Below are positions 12,901-23,675 of a DNA stretch of 64,000 nucleotides, piece by piece; position 1 is the first letter of the stretch; each line of letters starts with the position of its first letter. Both the position numbers and the translations under genes were made by a program. The stretch comes from Tigriopus japonicus (taxonomy: Eukaryota; Arthropoda; Copepoda; Harpacticoida; Harpacticidae), in the NCBI GenBank assembly GCA_010645155.1, contig CM021321.1:7775666-7839665 (forward strand), written 5' to 3'. The notes below the pieces were generated by a model. The model ran no database searches. It was not told where the DNA came from and saw only the letters and a list, made by a program, of their open reading frames with translations.

Positions 12901-13515
12901 CTCCTCCAAAGTGGCCAATCGATCCTCGATGGTCTTCAAGAACTCGTCAATCTTCTCGCGTTTACTCTCCGTTTCTTTCAAGATGGTCTTGGATTCTTCT
13001 CTGCGTTCATCATAGACTCTTGTGCCCGCAACTTCTCGCAATAACTTTAAGCGTTGCGAATCCGGAGCCGTGGCCATCTGATTGATTTTGCCCTGTTTCA
13101 CGATATAATACGGATTAGCCCGGGAGAATCCCGCAGATTCCAGGAGATTCATGACCTCCGATCTGGGTACCATCTTTTTATTCAAGAAGTAATTGTCCTT
13201 TTTCGAGCCAATCACTCTGCGCAAGAACACCTCATCCTTATCGATGGGCAATCGATTATCCGAGTTATCGAAAATGATCTCGACATAAGCGGAAATGACC
13301 CTGGGACCGGTACCTTCATGCAGCAAAGCTTGGCGTTGTTCCGGTCTTAAATGCGAGTACTCATCGCTCAAAACGAATTGGATGGCGTAGAAGAAATTGG
13401 ATTTGCCGGATCCATTCCGACCTACGACTACATTGTGACCGGGATCAAACGGTTCCACAACGGTTTGCTCACGGTAGGACTTGAAGCCCTGGATGATCAC
13501 CTGCTTGATGTACAT
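9907..13515 (-). CDS. SMC3: Structural maintenance of chromosomes protein 3 (cohesin ATPase)
   Basis: A 1202-aa protein in one open exon. SMC3 pairs with SMC1 and RAD21 to form the cohesin ring that holds sister chromatids and shapes loops in the nucleus. The start is the ATG of MYIKQVIIQGF, the conserved SMC3 N-terminus; the open frame extends 18 codons further upstream but only from a GTG. Visible features: Walker A GRNGSGKS at residues 32-39; the paired lysines K105/K106 acetylated by Eco/ESCO enzymes in known SMC3; two long coiled coils flanking a hinge with GRTLICRNLE and GGYFNKSRSR; ABC signature LSGGQKS and Walker B FYLFDEIDAALD near the C-terminus; and the typical ending FVEDDTT. Length matches the family (human 1217 aa). 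The odd feature is the complete absence of introns although neighbouring genes are spliced. Confidence 0.97.
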   Translation of the reverse strand: MYIKQVIIQGFKSYREQTVVEPFDPGHNVVVGRNGSGKSNFFYAIQFVLSDEYSHLRPEQRQALLHEGTGPRVISAYVEIIFDNSDNRLPIDKDEVFLRRVIGSKKDNYFLNKKMVPRSEVMNLLESAGFSRANPYYIVKQGKINQMATAPDSQRLKLLREVAGTRVYDERREESKTILKETESKREKIDEFLKTIEDRLATLEEEKEELKEYQKYDKMRRALEYTIHDRELQETRKKLNEMENKRKNSGDDAERLRNALQEAQDSAKSASREVKDLKVKEAAAKEERDNLNSELQQLTKEKTRLEFVIKDLKDEVSGDNKSKDRAEQELTKLKDTIAVKEGELEKIRPQYEEMKKKEDECTRELALKEQKRKELYAKQGRGSQFTSKEQRDEWIKKELKSLNKQIRDKTEQIEKLTEDLKRDSKRRGELEKKIDEATSEQDNFRTNIDDQNKGFYDLKKQKDTLQTERNELCRKEMNLQQSLSAMKEELSKADQTLRSMAGKPILNGRDSVRRVLQIFRDKGGNWAQIAESYFGLVIENFECEQSIYTAVEVTAGNRLFHHIVESDKVGTQILKEMNKQKFPGEVTFMPLNRLHVRQIEYPQTKDAIAMVSKLEYEDRYDKALRYIFGRTLICRNLEVATQLARTTGLDCVTLDGDQVSSKGSLTGGYFNKSRSRLEIQKTRSEKNEEIITQESDMKKLRNKLHEIEADINRVVSEMQKMETKNSKAKDVFDKVRTDVRLMKEELNGIERSQNPKERSLTQLKASLESMQTSKEGLESELNQELLATLSTRDQKEVDTLNDDIRVLKQENKKAFAERMRLEAQKNKLENLLTNNLNRRKDELVQALQEISVEDRKRQLENTGNELESLDSRISNNSDSLKSLDKKLTEVQKKRKKAQGELESHRLREREIADKIEEDAKELEKMASKQTVYQAKIQECTKKIRDLGSLPTDAFSKYKNMSQKQLFKQLEKANLELKKYSHVNKKALDQFISFSEQKEKLMSRKEELDRGRKKIQDLMDVLEQRKFEAILFTFKQVSKYFQEVFKKLVPAGQGTLSIKREADDEGDSHEDQARRLENATGVSCSVSFSGRNAEMKDMAQLSGGQKSLVALALIFAIQKCDPAPFYLFDEIDAALDAQHRKAVADMIHELADGAQFITTTFRPELLAHASKFYGVKFRNKVSHVDCVTREDAYDFVEDDTTQN

Positions 13516-14506
13516 CCCGGCGGTGATCCGGGGAACGCACCAAGGTCCGGATTGACGGGATTGGCTCACCCTTTGTTATTGAGGTTGGTTGAGGCTTTTG
13601 AGGCTAGACAAGCGGGGCTGAAATCAGGCCTCAGGCAGAAAAGAGAGAGAGATGAAGCACAAGAAGAAGAAGGAGAGACGCGCGGAAAACACAACATGGT
13701 GACCAAAGTGAAATCTGGAGTTAGTTTTATCCTGAGGAGCATGAGAAAAAAAAGTCACACTTGGATTCAGTGAGTCATTATGGGAATGGCCAGGTAGAAA
13801 GTAAACAAAAACTCCCTGTTGATATTGTCATTTAATAAAAAATCTTTTTAGGTTCAGCGGTTTAATGGTTATGAGGGAACTTTCTTAGACCCTTGAAGCT
13901 TGAAAAGGTTATACAAGATGACACGTGCTAAAAACGTACCATAAAATCAAAACCTCGGTAATCACTTGGGTCCAAGATGGTTGAATGTTAATCTTTGGAG
14001 TTACATTTTTCTATCATTTTAATAAGGGCGCAAAATGGTGTTGGGGAACAAATATTTAGAGATCGAGAGTTGCGGACATCAAATACTATCCTATTATGTA
14101 CAACAGGTAAAAAAGGTAGTTCATTCAAGATTTGACAGTGGTCGAGTATTGAAGCGGGAAAACACTCCATTGTTTTTTCCAATCAAAACCTAAACTCTAA
14201 GGCCCAAATTGGCCTTAGCACACCCCCAAGTCTCTAATATATCAATGTCTGAGTCAAGATGTTATATACTGTAAAAGACCCGCTTCTGAATTGGATCGCT
14301 TGGAGACAAATGGAGCGAATGTCAATCAAAGCGTCACCCTGCGTTTATTTACCTGACAAAAAAGGAAAGCTAGGGGAGAATGGGTTGCGTGATGGGCGAG
14401 ATAATATTAAAATCTGACATTTGCGCTACAGAACTTCAATCATGGCGCGAAGCTTCTCACTTGATCAATTCTATAGAAGGGATGAATGATGGATAGGTTG
14501 ATGAAT
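13516..14506. other. Spacer between SMC3 and PCED1-like gene
   Basis: No gene was seen. The part next to 13515 is presumably the SMC3 promoter and 5' UTR (purine-rich around 13640-13680 on the + strand). The distal part holds the 3' UTR of the PCED1-like gene, with a poly(A) signal on the - strand at 14344-14349. Confidence 0.5.
14344..14349 (-). terminator. Poly(A) signal of the PCED1-like gene
   Basis: An AATAAA hexamer on the - strand, about 160 nt past the stop codon of the PCED1-like gene. Assigned by position only. Confidence 0.45.
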
Positions 14507-16548
14507 TTAATGCAATCGCCGTCGGGCATGCACAATTTTTCGATCTCGCCCATGATCATCGTTGCTATTGGAACGACGATGAATCGTTTCCCTTAGATCG
14601 GCCAACGTGGCATGGAACAAGTTTTCTATTTCCATGTCAGCGTTTTTGACAATATCTTGGGCGTGTTCCAACGGTCGATTCCGGGTAGTCCTTGAAATAA
14701 CGTTATTTCTAAAGGGTTAACAAGCGAATTTTAGCCTTTTTACTGGTGTGATCTTACTCCCGATTGGTCTGGTCGTAGACTTTCCAATTGGCTGGCAATC
14801 GGATGTTCCGAGAGAGACAGAAATGAGTGGCAATGATGTTCAGTTGCATGCGAACAGCATCCGGTTGCCAATGAATGCCGTCAGAAGCGCGGCGATGGAT
14901 TTGATGGAGGAACAAATGATGCATATCTAGTGGAATAAAAAAGAATAAGTAGGAAAGTCCATTTGGCATTGAAATCTAATATTCGCAATGTTATTAGGCC
15001 CTTTTTAATTACTTGCATCTGGATTTTCAGTGTAAATAAATGATTTTGATGTGTCCTTGGTTTAGAATAGGGCCCAAAGTAAAATAAATTAATAAACAGT
15101 ACATCAAGGATGGATTTTCAATCAAAGTGATTAATTTTTGGAAACGAATGTAAGTCAATCTGAACCCAAAAAAAGTTGCCCAAAGGTTGACCAATGAAAT
15201 TTTGTGATAAAATCAAAAAATTAGAATCCTGTGATCTTAATGCAAAAAACCTTAAATTGCAATCATTAAACCTAATGCATTGAACTTTCGCATAAAAGTA
15301 AATAATTACCTATAACATCGAATCCATAAGCAGAGGCAATGGTAGCCGCATACACATTTCCAGCCATCACATTGTATCGCATGCTCTTTTGTTGGAATTC
15401 CAGTCCTTTGATCAGAAAGCCACCTCGAATTTCGACACTGATGGGAGGGGTTGTCATCCAAACGACCTAAAAATGAAAATTACAGCCAACCCGCAAGCAA
15501 AACTGAGGGAAGTGATAGAAACTATGATGAACAAATCAAGAATTAAATTGGAAACAGACAAATCTCAACGATACCAGGAAAGAGCATTTGGATAAAATTC
15601 CAATAATAATGGTATTTGAAATGTCATTTTTGTGTTCAAGAAACACCTTAAAATGACAACATCTCTGAAATTCTAATAGCCACAACTTTTCAAGTAATCG
15701 CAAAGTGACTTTCAGTTTAACCCTTTTTGGCAATAGTTTCAAATTTGCTTCAATCACAATGAAAAACGCACCTTTTCTTAACGAATATTTGAATCATTGT
15801 CTGTCTGACAAATTAAAAAAATCATATATATTGAATTTTTTAGAAGTTGAATGAAACAATACATTGTCAAAATAAGTTTCCGGTTCATAAATCACCTTTA
15901 AAATAATGTTGGGATGTCTTTCCAAAAACTAATTCACCCCATACTACAAATTATCCTTAATCGCCATAAAGTAGTGATATCCGATTCGACTCACTTGAGA
16001 TCGAGATGGCAAATAATATCGCAAACACTCAAACAAGTCCAACAGATTGTCCCTATACTTGACAATCCCATTGGGACCCCATCGGTTAATGTCCCACAAG
16101 GCCGAATTCATCACGATCAGATCAGGATAACAGCCAAAAGTGCCTTTATAATCCCGAAAAAGTCCTTCCAATTCGGGACTAAAACAACGCGTGATAAAAT
16201 GAAACGTGAATTGAACATCATGCGAAGGCAAATGAATATCACGACCCTCTCGATAATCTCGACCGGCATTGATCTCCGAGGCTTCAAAGAGCTTATCCCC
16301 ATAGAACTCTTCCTCGCCTTTACCGCACAAATGGCGCCTGAAAATGGGCAAATTTCATGATAGAGAAACTTTTCGTTGTTGGATAAAGGAAGAAGAAACT
16401 ACCGATCGATTAATGTGTTATTGCTTTGTAAAGAGACCAGATACACAAGGTCTTTGTAGATGTTCCGCATGATGGAATCGCCTAGGAAGAGGACACTTTT
16501 TCCATGGAAAATCTTCAAGAGATTGTCGCGATCGAAAATGTCTGCCAT
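14507..16548 (-). CDS. PC-esterase domain-containing protein (PCED1/FAM113 family)
   Basis: Five exons on the - strand: 16548-16403, 16337-15995, 15466-15310, 14926-14758, 14690-14507. All are GT-AG and phase-consistent, giving 332 aa. The protein is a GDSL/SGNH-fold member of the PC-esterase family: FLGDSIMRN near residue 22 carries the nucleophile Ser block, PDLIVMNSALWDINRWG holds the conserved Asn/Trp region, and SDGIHWQPDA near the C-terminus holds the Asp-x-x-His pair. Human PCED1A/B share this layout (about 430-450 aa), so this copy has a shorter tail. Substrate and biological role are not established for the family. The start ATG opens directly onto the domain. For the last intron I chose the acceptor CAAG at 14691 because the more upstream TTTAG acceptor gives a truncated ending; that choice is the least certain part of the model. 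Confidence 0.85.
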
Positions 16549-17371
16549 TTTGATCGGTACTAAAGTTGACTCGGTTCTTTTCTACAGATAAGTGTGACCA
16601 CATGAGTGTTGCCAGGGGCTTTCAAACCGACAGTGCCAAAAATTATCCTTGATGGTGTCATTCTCTGTCGTAAACAAAAAGTAAATCCATGTTCTGTCGC
16701 TCTTTCATGAAATTTCTCTCAGTTTCCTAAGTTTTTTTTTTTTAGTTTTCAAGCACCGAAAATTATTGGTTTATTTTTTTGGAAAAAGTAAAGTTAATGG
16801 GCAATTTTGGCTAATGCAGTCAGAATAATTAACTTTTTATCGTGTTTTCAAAAGTTTTTTTGGTAGAATAATTTGGTTTCTAGTATGGACAGTGCAACCC
16901 ACAAATCTTGAAGCTTTTCTTCTTGCTCACTTGACTACTTAACCCCATGATCTGATAAAATTCGATGTTGGACGGAATTCTTAAATCGGTCAAGGATGTT
17001 CAACTACTTAAGCAGAAAAACAACAAAAATATCAGTCAAAGATTCCACACGGCTGAAATCAAATAAGTAAAGCCAAATAGATTGAAAAAGTGACATTTGT
17101 TATTTAGTTTGTTCACTTGAGGATCTGTTTGAGTGATTTAAGGTAATATTCGATAAGAGGACAGTTTTTGCTACGTATAACGAAAAATTTAGATACAAAG
17201 TCAAACATTTAATATTTTAATTTTCATGGCAACTTTTATGAAGATCATGAGGCAACGCTTTGATTAGCGCCCTCTGTCAAACAATCAAGTTAGGATTGCC
17301 GGGTATCTTGCCGGGCATTTTGGGGAACTATTTTGTTGCAATTAACTCTTCTGATTCTCCCTTCTTTCAAT
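16549..17371. other. Divergent promoter region
   Basis: This separates the start of the PCED1-like gene (- strand) from the LRR gene (+ strand). It is AT-rich with no coding exon. No clear TATA box or transcription-factor site can be assigned by eye. Confidence 0.4.
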
Positions 17372-18544
17372 ATGCCAAGTCCTACGGCTTTTGAGGCCAA
17401 TCTTTCGTTTCCCACCTCAAATCAAGTCATTGAGGTATCTAATATCAAATGTTCGGACACAAGTTCCAATTATGGAGATCCAGGTCAAGATTTGTCCCTT
17501 TCTTTTATTGGGCCCATCATGGAGCATCTTCTCAAACCAACTCAAGACAAGAACGCCACCTATTTAAATCTGTCCAACTTGAAATTGAAAACCTTACCAA
17601 TTTTGGCCCAAAGGCTCAAACAACTCCGTTATCTAGATCTCTCTTACAACCCCTTAGATGCCAAAGAGTTCAAAGGGCCAAACTATTGTGGGATTGGGGT
17701 CAAATATCTTCTTCATTTGGATGAGGTGGTACTTGAACATTGCCAATTGGGAGAATTACCTCAAGTTTTCCTTCAATGCAAGAACCTCCGGATTCTAAGA
17801 CTTCATGGCAACAAGATTGATCGCCTGAACCATTCATTTACTGACTTGAAATGGTTGGCCGAGTTAGATCTCTCGTCCAACCATTTGATTGCTCTTCCAG
17901 AGACAATCAAGAATTTGATCAACTTGACCCATCTTAATCTGAGTGAAAACAAGTTTGAATTCTTTCCTGAGGAGGTTTTACTCATCTCAAGCCTGGAATC
18001 ACTGATATTGAACCGGAATAGGATCTTATTCTTGCCTAATAATCTGGATATGTTGACAAATCTTAAGATTTTAAGATTGGCTTACAATAAGTTGGATGAT
18101 ATACCCAAGACGATGCCTCCTCAACTCATCTGTTTGGATCTGTTTGGGAACTTATTGCACAAATTATCCTTCAGAAAACCATTGGAAGCCCTGGAACACT
18201 TTGATGCAGATTTTAACTACGCCAAAGTACCATGGAACCATTATGACAGTCAAAAGAACAGGCTAAGATCAGGGCTGAAAGAAATGGAGACAATTAACCG
18301 CTTCAAGTTCCCCACGATTAAGAAGTGGAATGAATCTGCAATAGAATTGGCCAATGTTCCAGAGGAGATTCAAGACACCCAAAGTAATTCTGGGCCAAGT
18401 AATTGGGATTCTCCGGTCGAAAAGACTTCTCAAAGTCTTTCGCCTTTCTTTCCGATTCTATATCATGCTCCTTTCATACAAAAGTATTTGAAGAGAGAAT
18501 ATGATCCACAAGGTTCTCAAGACTGTTTTGAGGACGCCGATTAA
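17372..18544 (+). CDS. Leucine-rich repeat protein, single exon
   Basis: A 390-aa protein with no introns, starting at the first ATG (MPSPTAFEAN); the frame is open 13 codons further up but only from TTG. From about residue 70 to 280 it has roughly eight LRRs of the 23-residue intracellular type, for example LRYLDLSYNPL, LRILRLHGNKI, LAELDLSSNHL, LTHLNLSENKF and LKILRLAYNKL. There is no signal peptide or membrane segment, which points to a cytoplasmic or nuclear scaffold. Flanking parts (1-70 and 290-390) show no recognised domain. The gene cannot be assigned to a named orthologue. A poly(A) signal lies near 18840. Confidence 0.8.
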   Translation: MPSPTAFEANLSFPTSNQVIEVSNIKCSDTSSNYGDPGQDLSLSFIGPIMEHLLKPTQDKNATYLNLSNLKLKTLPILAQRLKQLRYLDLSYNPLDAKEFKGPNYCGIGVKYLLHLDEVVLEHCQLGELPQVFLQCKNLRILRLHGNKIDRLNHSFTDLKWLAELDLSSNHLIALPETIKNLINLTHLNLSENKFEFFPEEVLLISSLESLILNRNRILFLPNNLDMLTNLKILRLAYNKLDDIPKTMPPQLICLDLFGNLLHKLSFRKPLEALEHFDADFNYAKVPWNHYDSQKNRLRSGLKEMETINRFKFPTIKKWNESAIELANVPEEIQDTQSNSGPSNWDSPVEKTSQSLSPFFPILYHAPFIQKYLKREYDPQGSQDCFEDAD

Positions 18545-18892
18545 CACCAGGATTCACTCAAATTGCTGAATTTCCAATGATTTGCACAAGTTTCAAAATG
18601 AGAACAAATTCCGTTCCAAATGACGAGGGACATTTTTCAATATCATTGACAGTTTTTCGAGTGAGCAGGCAGTGTTAAACCCAAGCCGTTTGAAAACGCC
18701 CAAAATGTTCTTCCGATATGAATTACAATTTAATTGTTAAAACGTCTTTTTGTGGTTGATTGTTGTTCCTCGGGTTCTTCAGCTAAATGCTTGTTTCAAT
18801 GTATTAACTGATTTCCAATTTCATATTGAAACAAAGAAAAATAAATTTTTAGGGTTTAAAACTAAGAAAAAATATTATTGAGGTTCATTTTG

Positions 18893-19137
18893 AGGGAGGA
18901 GACGTGGTGTCGTGGTTAGCGCAGTTTCCTGTAGTGAGAGAGGTCCCAGGTTCGATTCATCCACGACCTCTCTCAGGGAAACTTTTAGACGCTAATCCAC
19001 ACCCACAGACGGAGAACCAATCTGATACCGGACACGAGATTGTCTATCGGAAATGATTTGGAAGATGTGATGGCTGGCTTCGCTTGCCGGGCGAGGCTCA
19101 AACCTCCGACCCTAGCACACCCAATCAAAAAAAAAAA
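18893..19137 (+). mobile_element. tRNA-derived SINE
   Basis: The 5' part has RNA polymerase III promoter boxes: A-box-like TGGTTAGCGCAG near 18914 and B-box GGTTCGATTC near 18949. An unrelated body of about 150 bp and a terminal A-run at about 19128-19137 follow. The head does not fold as a full tRNA cloverleaf, so it is a SINE, not a functional tRNA gene. Confidence 0.65.
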
Positions 19138-19174
19138 TTATCTGAAGACTTAAATGGTTCAATCTTTTGCCCAT

Positions 19175-19432
19175 TAATCTTCGTCGGGATGTGTAGGAGC
19201 TGATCCTCTAACAGCGTTTGAAGAAGGATTGGACAATTTTCAAATACTATTCCTGATCAATCCACTGTTCAAGGGTTGTTCAGATCAGCCAACAGTAACT
19301 CGTTGGTAAACCAAATATATAAATGTTGATTTTATATTTTATGTAGTAAGGTTAATAATCGACTTTCTTTACAGGGAACCCCATTCCTTGCAGCGGTAAT
19401 CAAAAATCTGCAACCCACAAACAAAACAAAAA
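19175..19432 (+). mobile_element. LINE 3' fragment (CR1/Jockey-like)
   Basis: The first 110 bp match the C-terminal coding end of the LINE at 42340-44110 (same order of blocks: CTTCGTCGGGA, GTAGGAGCTG, CCTCTAACAGC, GGATTGGACAA) but carry stops. The rest is a 3' UTR ending in CAGCGGTAATC...CTGCAACCCAC and an A-rich tail, shared with 4585-5003 and 54632-54735. It is a 5'-truncated dead copy. Confidence 0.65.
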
Positions 19433-19553
19433 ATGGGAGTAAGGTATAACAATGTTTATAATATTATCTCTTTTTGTTGGTGTACACCAGTTACACAACG
19501 AAGAGTTGCATGCTGTTATTACATCGTACAAAATGATAGAAAGAAAGTAATTA

Positions 19554-22500
19554 TCATGACAAATCTTCTAGTGCTTCCAACGCCACAGACTCAAGATCCG
19601 TCAACTCGTCTTTTTTTGCATTATTTATTGAGTCTTCAGTCTGCAAAAAGAGCAAGAAAAGATCATGATCATTTAGGTAAATTCTATCTAAAACTGTCAA
19701 AGTTCTTACCTCTGGGCTTTTGGTCGTTTGGGGATCTTCTTCTGGCTCCAACCGTCCATAAATTGACCAAATTTGTTTCACTGGAACCCTACTAAACGAA
19801 CAAGTAATTTATAATAACTTTTAGTGCGAGTAATGATTCTTGAACATATTTTCTTTTCAGTTGGCTTTATCACCAAAACGATGAGTTTTGTGGCAATAAG
19901 CTTGGCTAACGAAGTTCAAAATTTTGTTTATGTTCTAAATTGCATGGATGCTTTATTCCTACGTTTCTTCGTTTTATTTTTAGGCCGTAAAAGCCTTTAT
20001 GCATTAAATTTTGAAAACCATCTTCTCGGACCAAATAGAGCATAAAATCTCATAAATCTTACCTCTCATTCTCACCAGTCTTGGAAAAAAGCGATGTAGT
20101 GGATCGTTTGTTAGGCGATTCTTCAAAGACGTTATAGGGAGTAAATCGGAACGAAGATTCACTATGCCAACTTAACTTTTGGTCCAATTTCCGTCTCGGA
20201 TCATACACTTCCAAATGTTCATCTTCAGTCAGGCATTTCACGACAAATTCATCGGTGCAACTTAAAGTCCAATCTGGAGACTCATCCTTTGTCTTTGGGC
20301 TTCCTTGCCAATCGGAAAGATGGGTCAAAAAGAACTGGACTTCCAAAGCCAAATCTTGGATCCGAGGATTCTTGTATTTTTGAGCACATGTCTGGATGAA
20401 AGCAAAGAGATCTTCATGAGAAGCCTCAGCGGACGACTGGATGATCCAGAACACAGAATCTAACGCAGATATCACGATCTTTTCGAATTCGGGGGAATTC
20501 AGGTCCAAATCCAAGGCTTGTCGACCAATCTCCAAGACCTTGGAGGTATTTGCGGTTATATCAGTTTGAAAATCCTGGACCAAAGCCCAAAGGTAGAGGC
20601 GTTGAACAATAGGAGGAGGTTTCTCCTTGTTACACAAGTTTTCCAACACTTTGGACAGTTTTAAGCCGGATTTATGTCGAGTGTTCCGTTTCTCCTCGTC
20701 TTCTTTTTCATTTTGTGGAGCTCCTAGGATTCCTTGAATCTCAAACATGATTCCTTCTCGATTTGATTTGGAAGCTTGTAGCAGTTTTAGTAGCAAACCT
20801 GTATACCAACCCAAGTTTGATTGATGCCGCTTTTTGGCCACTTCCATGCATTTGCGAATGAGTTCTTCAGTTTGGAACGTATCTTTGGAAGACCTGATGA
20901 ATTCAACGAGAGTGGCACAAATTCCCGTGATATTCTCATCATTAGCCAATTCATAAAGAAATGAGAGTGCTTTTCTCTGAATCGAATCATCCGGATGCTT
21001 AAGACAAGCTAGTACATTTTCTTGCTCTTGTTCGGTTAACTTGGGAGTGGGTGGATATCGGAAGAACTCATAGAGAGAAGCCAACCCCATGTACTTCATG
21101 TTGTTATGTTTGCTTTGAAGGCATTTGTTGATGTAGAACAAAGATTTGTCCACAAGTTGTTCGTACAACTTGGATTGACCCAGAGACTTTTGATTCATCA
21201 CGGCAATTGTTTTGATGCACTGGTAGATAATGGCTTGACCAATCGTTTCTTTAGGACTCACGCCCTCCAAAGATCGTAAAAGACTCTTACTAATCAATGC
21301 TGCATGATGATCCGACCAATCTGATCGTTCCAAAAGAATCCCAATCAAGATCATCACATCCATTTGAACCCAAGGAGCTTCAACACCGTGATACACATAT
21401 TCCTTGGGAAACTTATGGTCCAATATCTGATTGAGGATCTCGATCAAAGGCTTAATCAAGCCCGAATCACACGTGGAGTTATGAAGAGTGACACATTTCA
21501 TCACCTGAACAGCCACACCAACGACGCCAGGATCAGGGTCGCTTAGACAGTTGTAAATGGTGCTTTCCAAGGATGAGATGTGATCGGGAGCCTTTTGCAT
21601 GATAGCTTCCAGGCAAATCAAGGCCTTTTTCCGAATGAAGTCCTTCGTATGAGTGGTCTTCTCTTGGAGAATGGGCAATAACATGGGTGCCATCTCTTTG
21701 GGAGTGAGATGGATCGCCGCGATCAGGGCGATATTCACCTCTATCACGTTCTTGGATTTTAAGTCTTTGAGGATGGTGTTGATCAATAACAAGATGAGTT
21801 CATCGTGTTCCGAGATTAACAAAGTGCAAGCCAAATATCCTAAAACATACTTCATATCAGTAATATTAGTGACTACGATTTGAAATAAAGAATGGATGAA
21901 TAAGGAGTAAAATTAACTGAAAAAAACGGTCAGTGAGAGATAAAAGCGGAAGATTTTGCAAGGCATTAAAGGTATTATTTTGCTTGTAATTTCCCTTCGA
22001 ATTATGTATTTTGCAAATTTTCACTTTTGTAGCCACAGTTTGTTTCATACTGTCTTTTTAAATATGAATTGAAAAAATCGACTTAAAATTAAAGGGGAAA
22101 TAGAGACCCTTTTTTGGCTATAAAACTGGATGATTTTATGGAAAAAGCTACATTAATTTGCAGTAATATGCACTCCTAACGTTATTGCAAAATAATTATC
22201 AATCTCACCCATTTTCTTCTCAAGAATGGAGCCTTTTTGAGCGAGTTGTAAGGCATAGATTTGGATGAACTTGACGTCATAGCCGAGAATATGACAGGCC
22301 ATAGCTCTGACCAAGGCATCGGACATCACCGCGGGTTTCACATCGGTTTCCTTGAGTTTGGCTTGAATCTCTTTTAAATGGGCCAGAACGATGGAAGACT
22401 CTTCACTTTTGGTCTGAACCAAATACAATGTCTGGAGGAAATGAGCCAAAATCGGGGGTAAATGACTCGTGCGATCCTCATTATCGGATCCATTTGCGGG

Positions 22501-22669
22501 CAAAGTCCAGCGAGGTCCGGGATAACCTAAAAAATGAAAAAAAAAAACAATAATGTAAGGGACAGCGGAGTGAGTAACCAAACTAGCTAGGTTTGTTACC
22601 TCCAAAAGTGGGCGAAGAGGCCAGACTTTGTGAGAGATAGTTCCAGGTTCGATTCAACATGATGGACAT
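19554..22669 (-). CDS. AP4E1: AP-4 adaptor complex epsilon subunit
   Basis: Five exons: 22669-22600, 22526-22209, 21839-20063, 19791-19710, 19640-19554; all phases fit (777 aa). Epsilon is a large subunit of AP-4, which sorts cargo such as ATG9 from the trans-Golgi network. The helical-repeat trunk is clearly recognisable, with blocks such as ILGYDVKFIQIYALQLAQKG, MGYLACTLL, HDELILLLINTILKDL and KYMGLASLYEF lining up with vertebrate AP4E1 in order. The acceptor at 21840 restores the MGYLAC motif; the in-frame ATG further upstream lies in the intron. The first exon is short and less certain. Human AP4E1 has 1137 aa with a linker and a C-terminal appendage; here the protein ends soon after the trunk with a charged stretch, so the ear appears to be missing. 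Some insects and nematodes have lost AP-4 altogether. Confidence 0.88.
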
Positions 22670-23675
22670 GCTGGATGGGCGTGTCCTTCTTTGCCCCGTT
22701 GGACAACTTGGACTATGGAGACGACACTGACAAATTCACTGGTTTGTGTGGTTTTGTTGTTGTACTTTACAAAACATCAACAAACCACTCTTGTAAGGGT
22801 GACTGAGTCGTTTGTTCTGAGGATGACATGGCATGAAAAAAGAACAGTTCGGCTGAAATCATCACATGAGGATGTTGTTGAGAAAATGAAATTTGACTCC
22901 ATTCCTTCTCAAAACTACTACGTTTCAAAATTCTGCCCCATGATTTTGATAAAGAAGCACATGAAAACCAAATTTGAAAAAGTGAAACACATTGTGGGAG
23001 GTCACTTGTTGGGCAAGAAGCATAAAACCTGAGACAGTACAAAGTTTTATAATGCATGGAAAGTACCCACAATTAAAAGTGGTTTGGAAAGAGCAGCTTC
23101 CCAGACATCTCACTTTGGTTCTTAGTCCATTTTTGACAATTTGTGAATTTAATTGTGTTTGAAATGGAAGCTTTAAACTTCCTAAAATGTTTGCCTTCAT
23201 AAGATGTCTTTCAAAAATCATGGTTTGATATAGATTTTCCAGTATCCAGCATCATCTTTATTGAATAAAAGAATAGGCGGGATATGAACAATTAAACCCC
23301 TTCACTATGGTATCATTTTTTTTAGTTTTTTTAAAACATATAATATATAATTGTTTGCAATAATGACGAAATAAGAACTCATTTAAAAGATAAGTAAACT
23401 TTATAGTCCCAAGCAGGGCACAGACACATAAAGAATCTCAATTTTCTGTTTTTGTAATGATTTTTCAATATACTTCAAATGACGGCCCTTTAAGAATCTT
23501 TATTCCATCCTTAACCAATCCATCAATCCTCAAAGTCACCCTGGACTCATGCCTTTAAGCTCAATCAAGTCATGTTTGGACGAGTTGCATTCAACTCAAA
23601 CCAATCCCTCCATCTCTTCCGTTGTTCTTGCCAGCAACATATCATTTTCCCGTCAACGTACTTGGCCGCAGCATC
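22670..23675. other. Divergent spacer AP4E1 / FKBP6
   Basis: No coding exon was seen. It must contain both promoters, since the two genes point away from each other. It is AT-rich around 23300-23500. Confidence 0.4.

Noticed and set aside
13516..13569. Eighteen extra N-terminal codons of SMC3
   Set aside because: The upstream extension begins with GTG; the ATG at 13515 starts exactly at the conserved MYIKQ of the family.
22629..22669. tRNA B-box-like GGTTCGATTC in the first AP4E1 exon
   Set aside because: There is no A-box at proper spacing and no cloverleaf; the sequence is explained by the coding exon on the - strand, although similarity to the SINE head at 18935 is curious.
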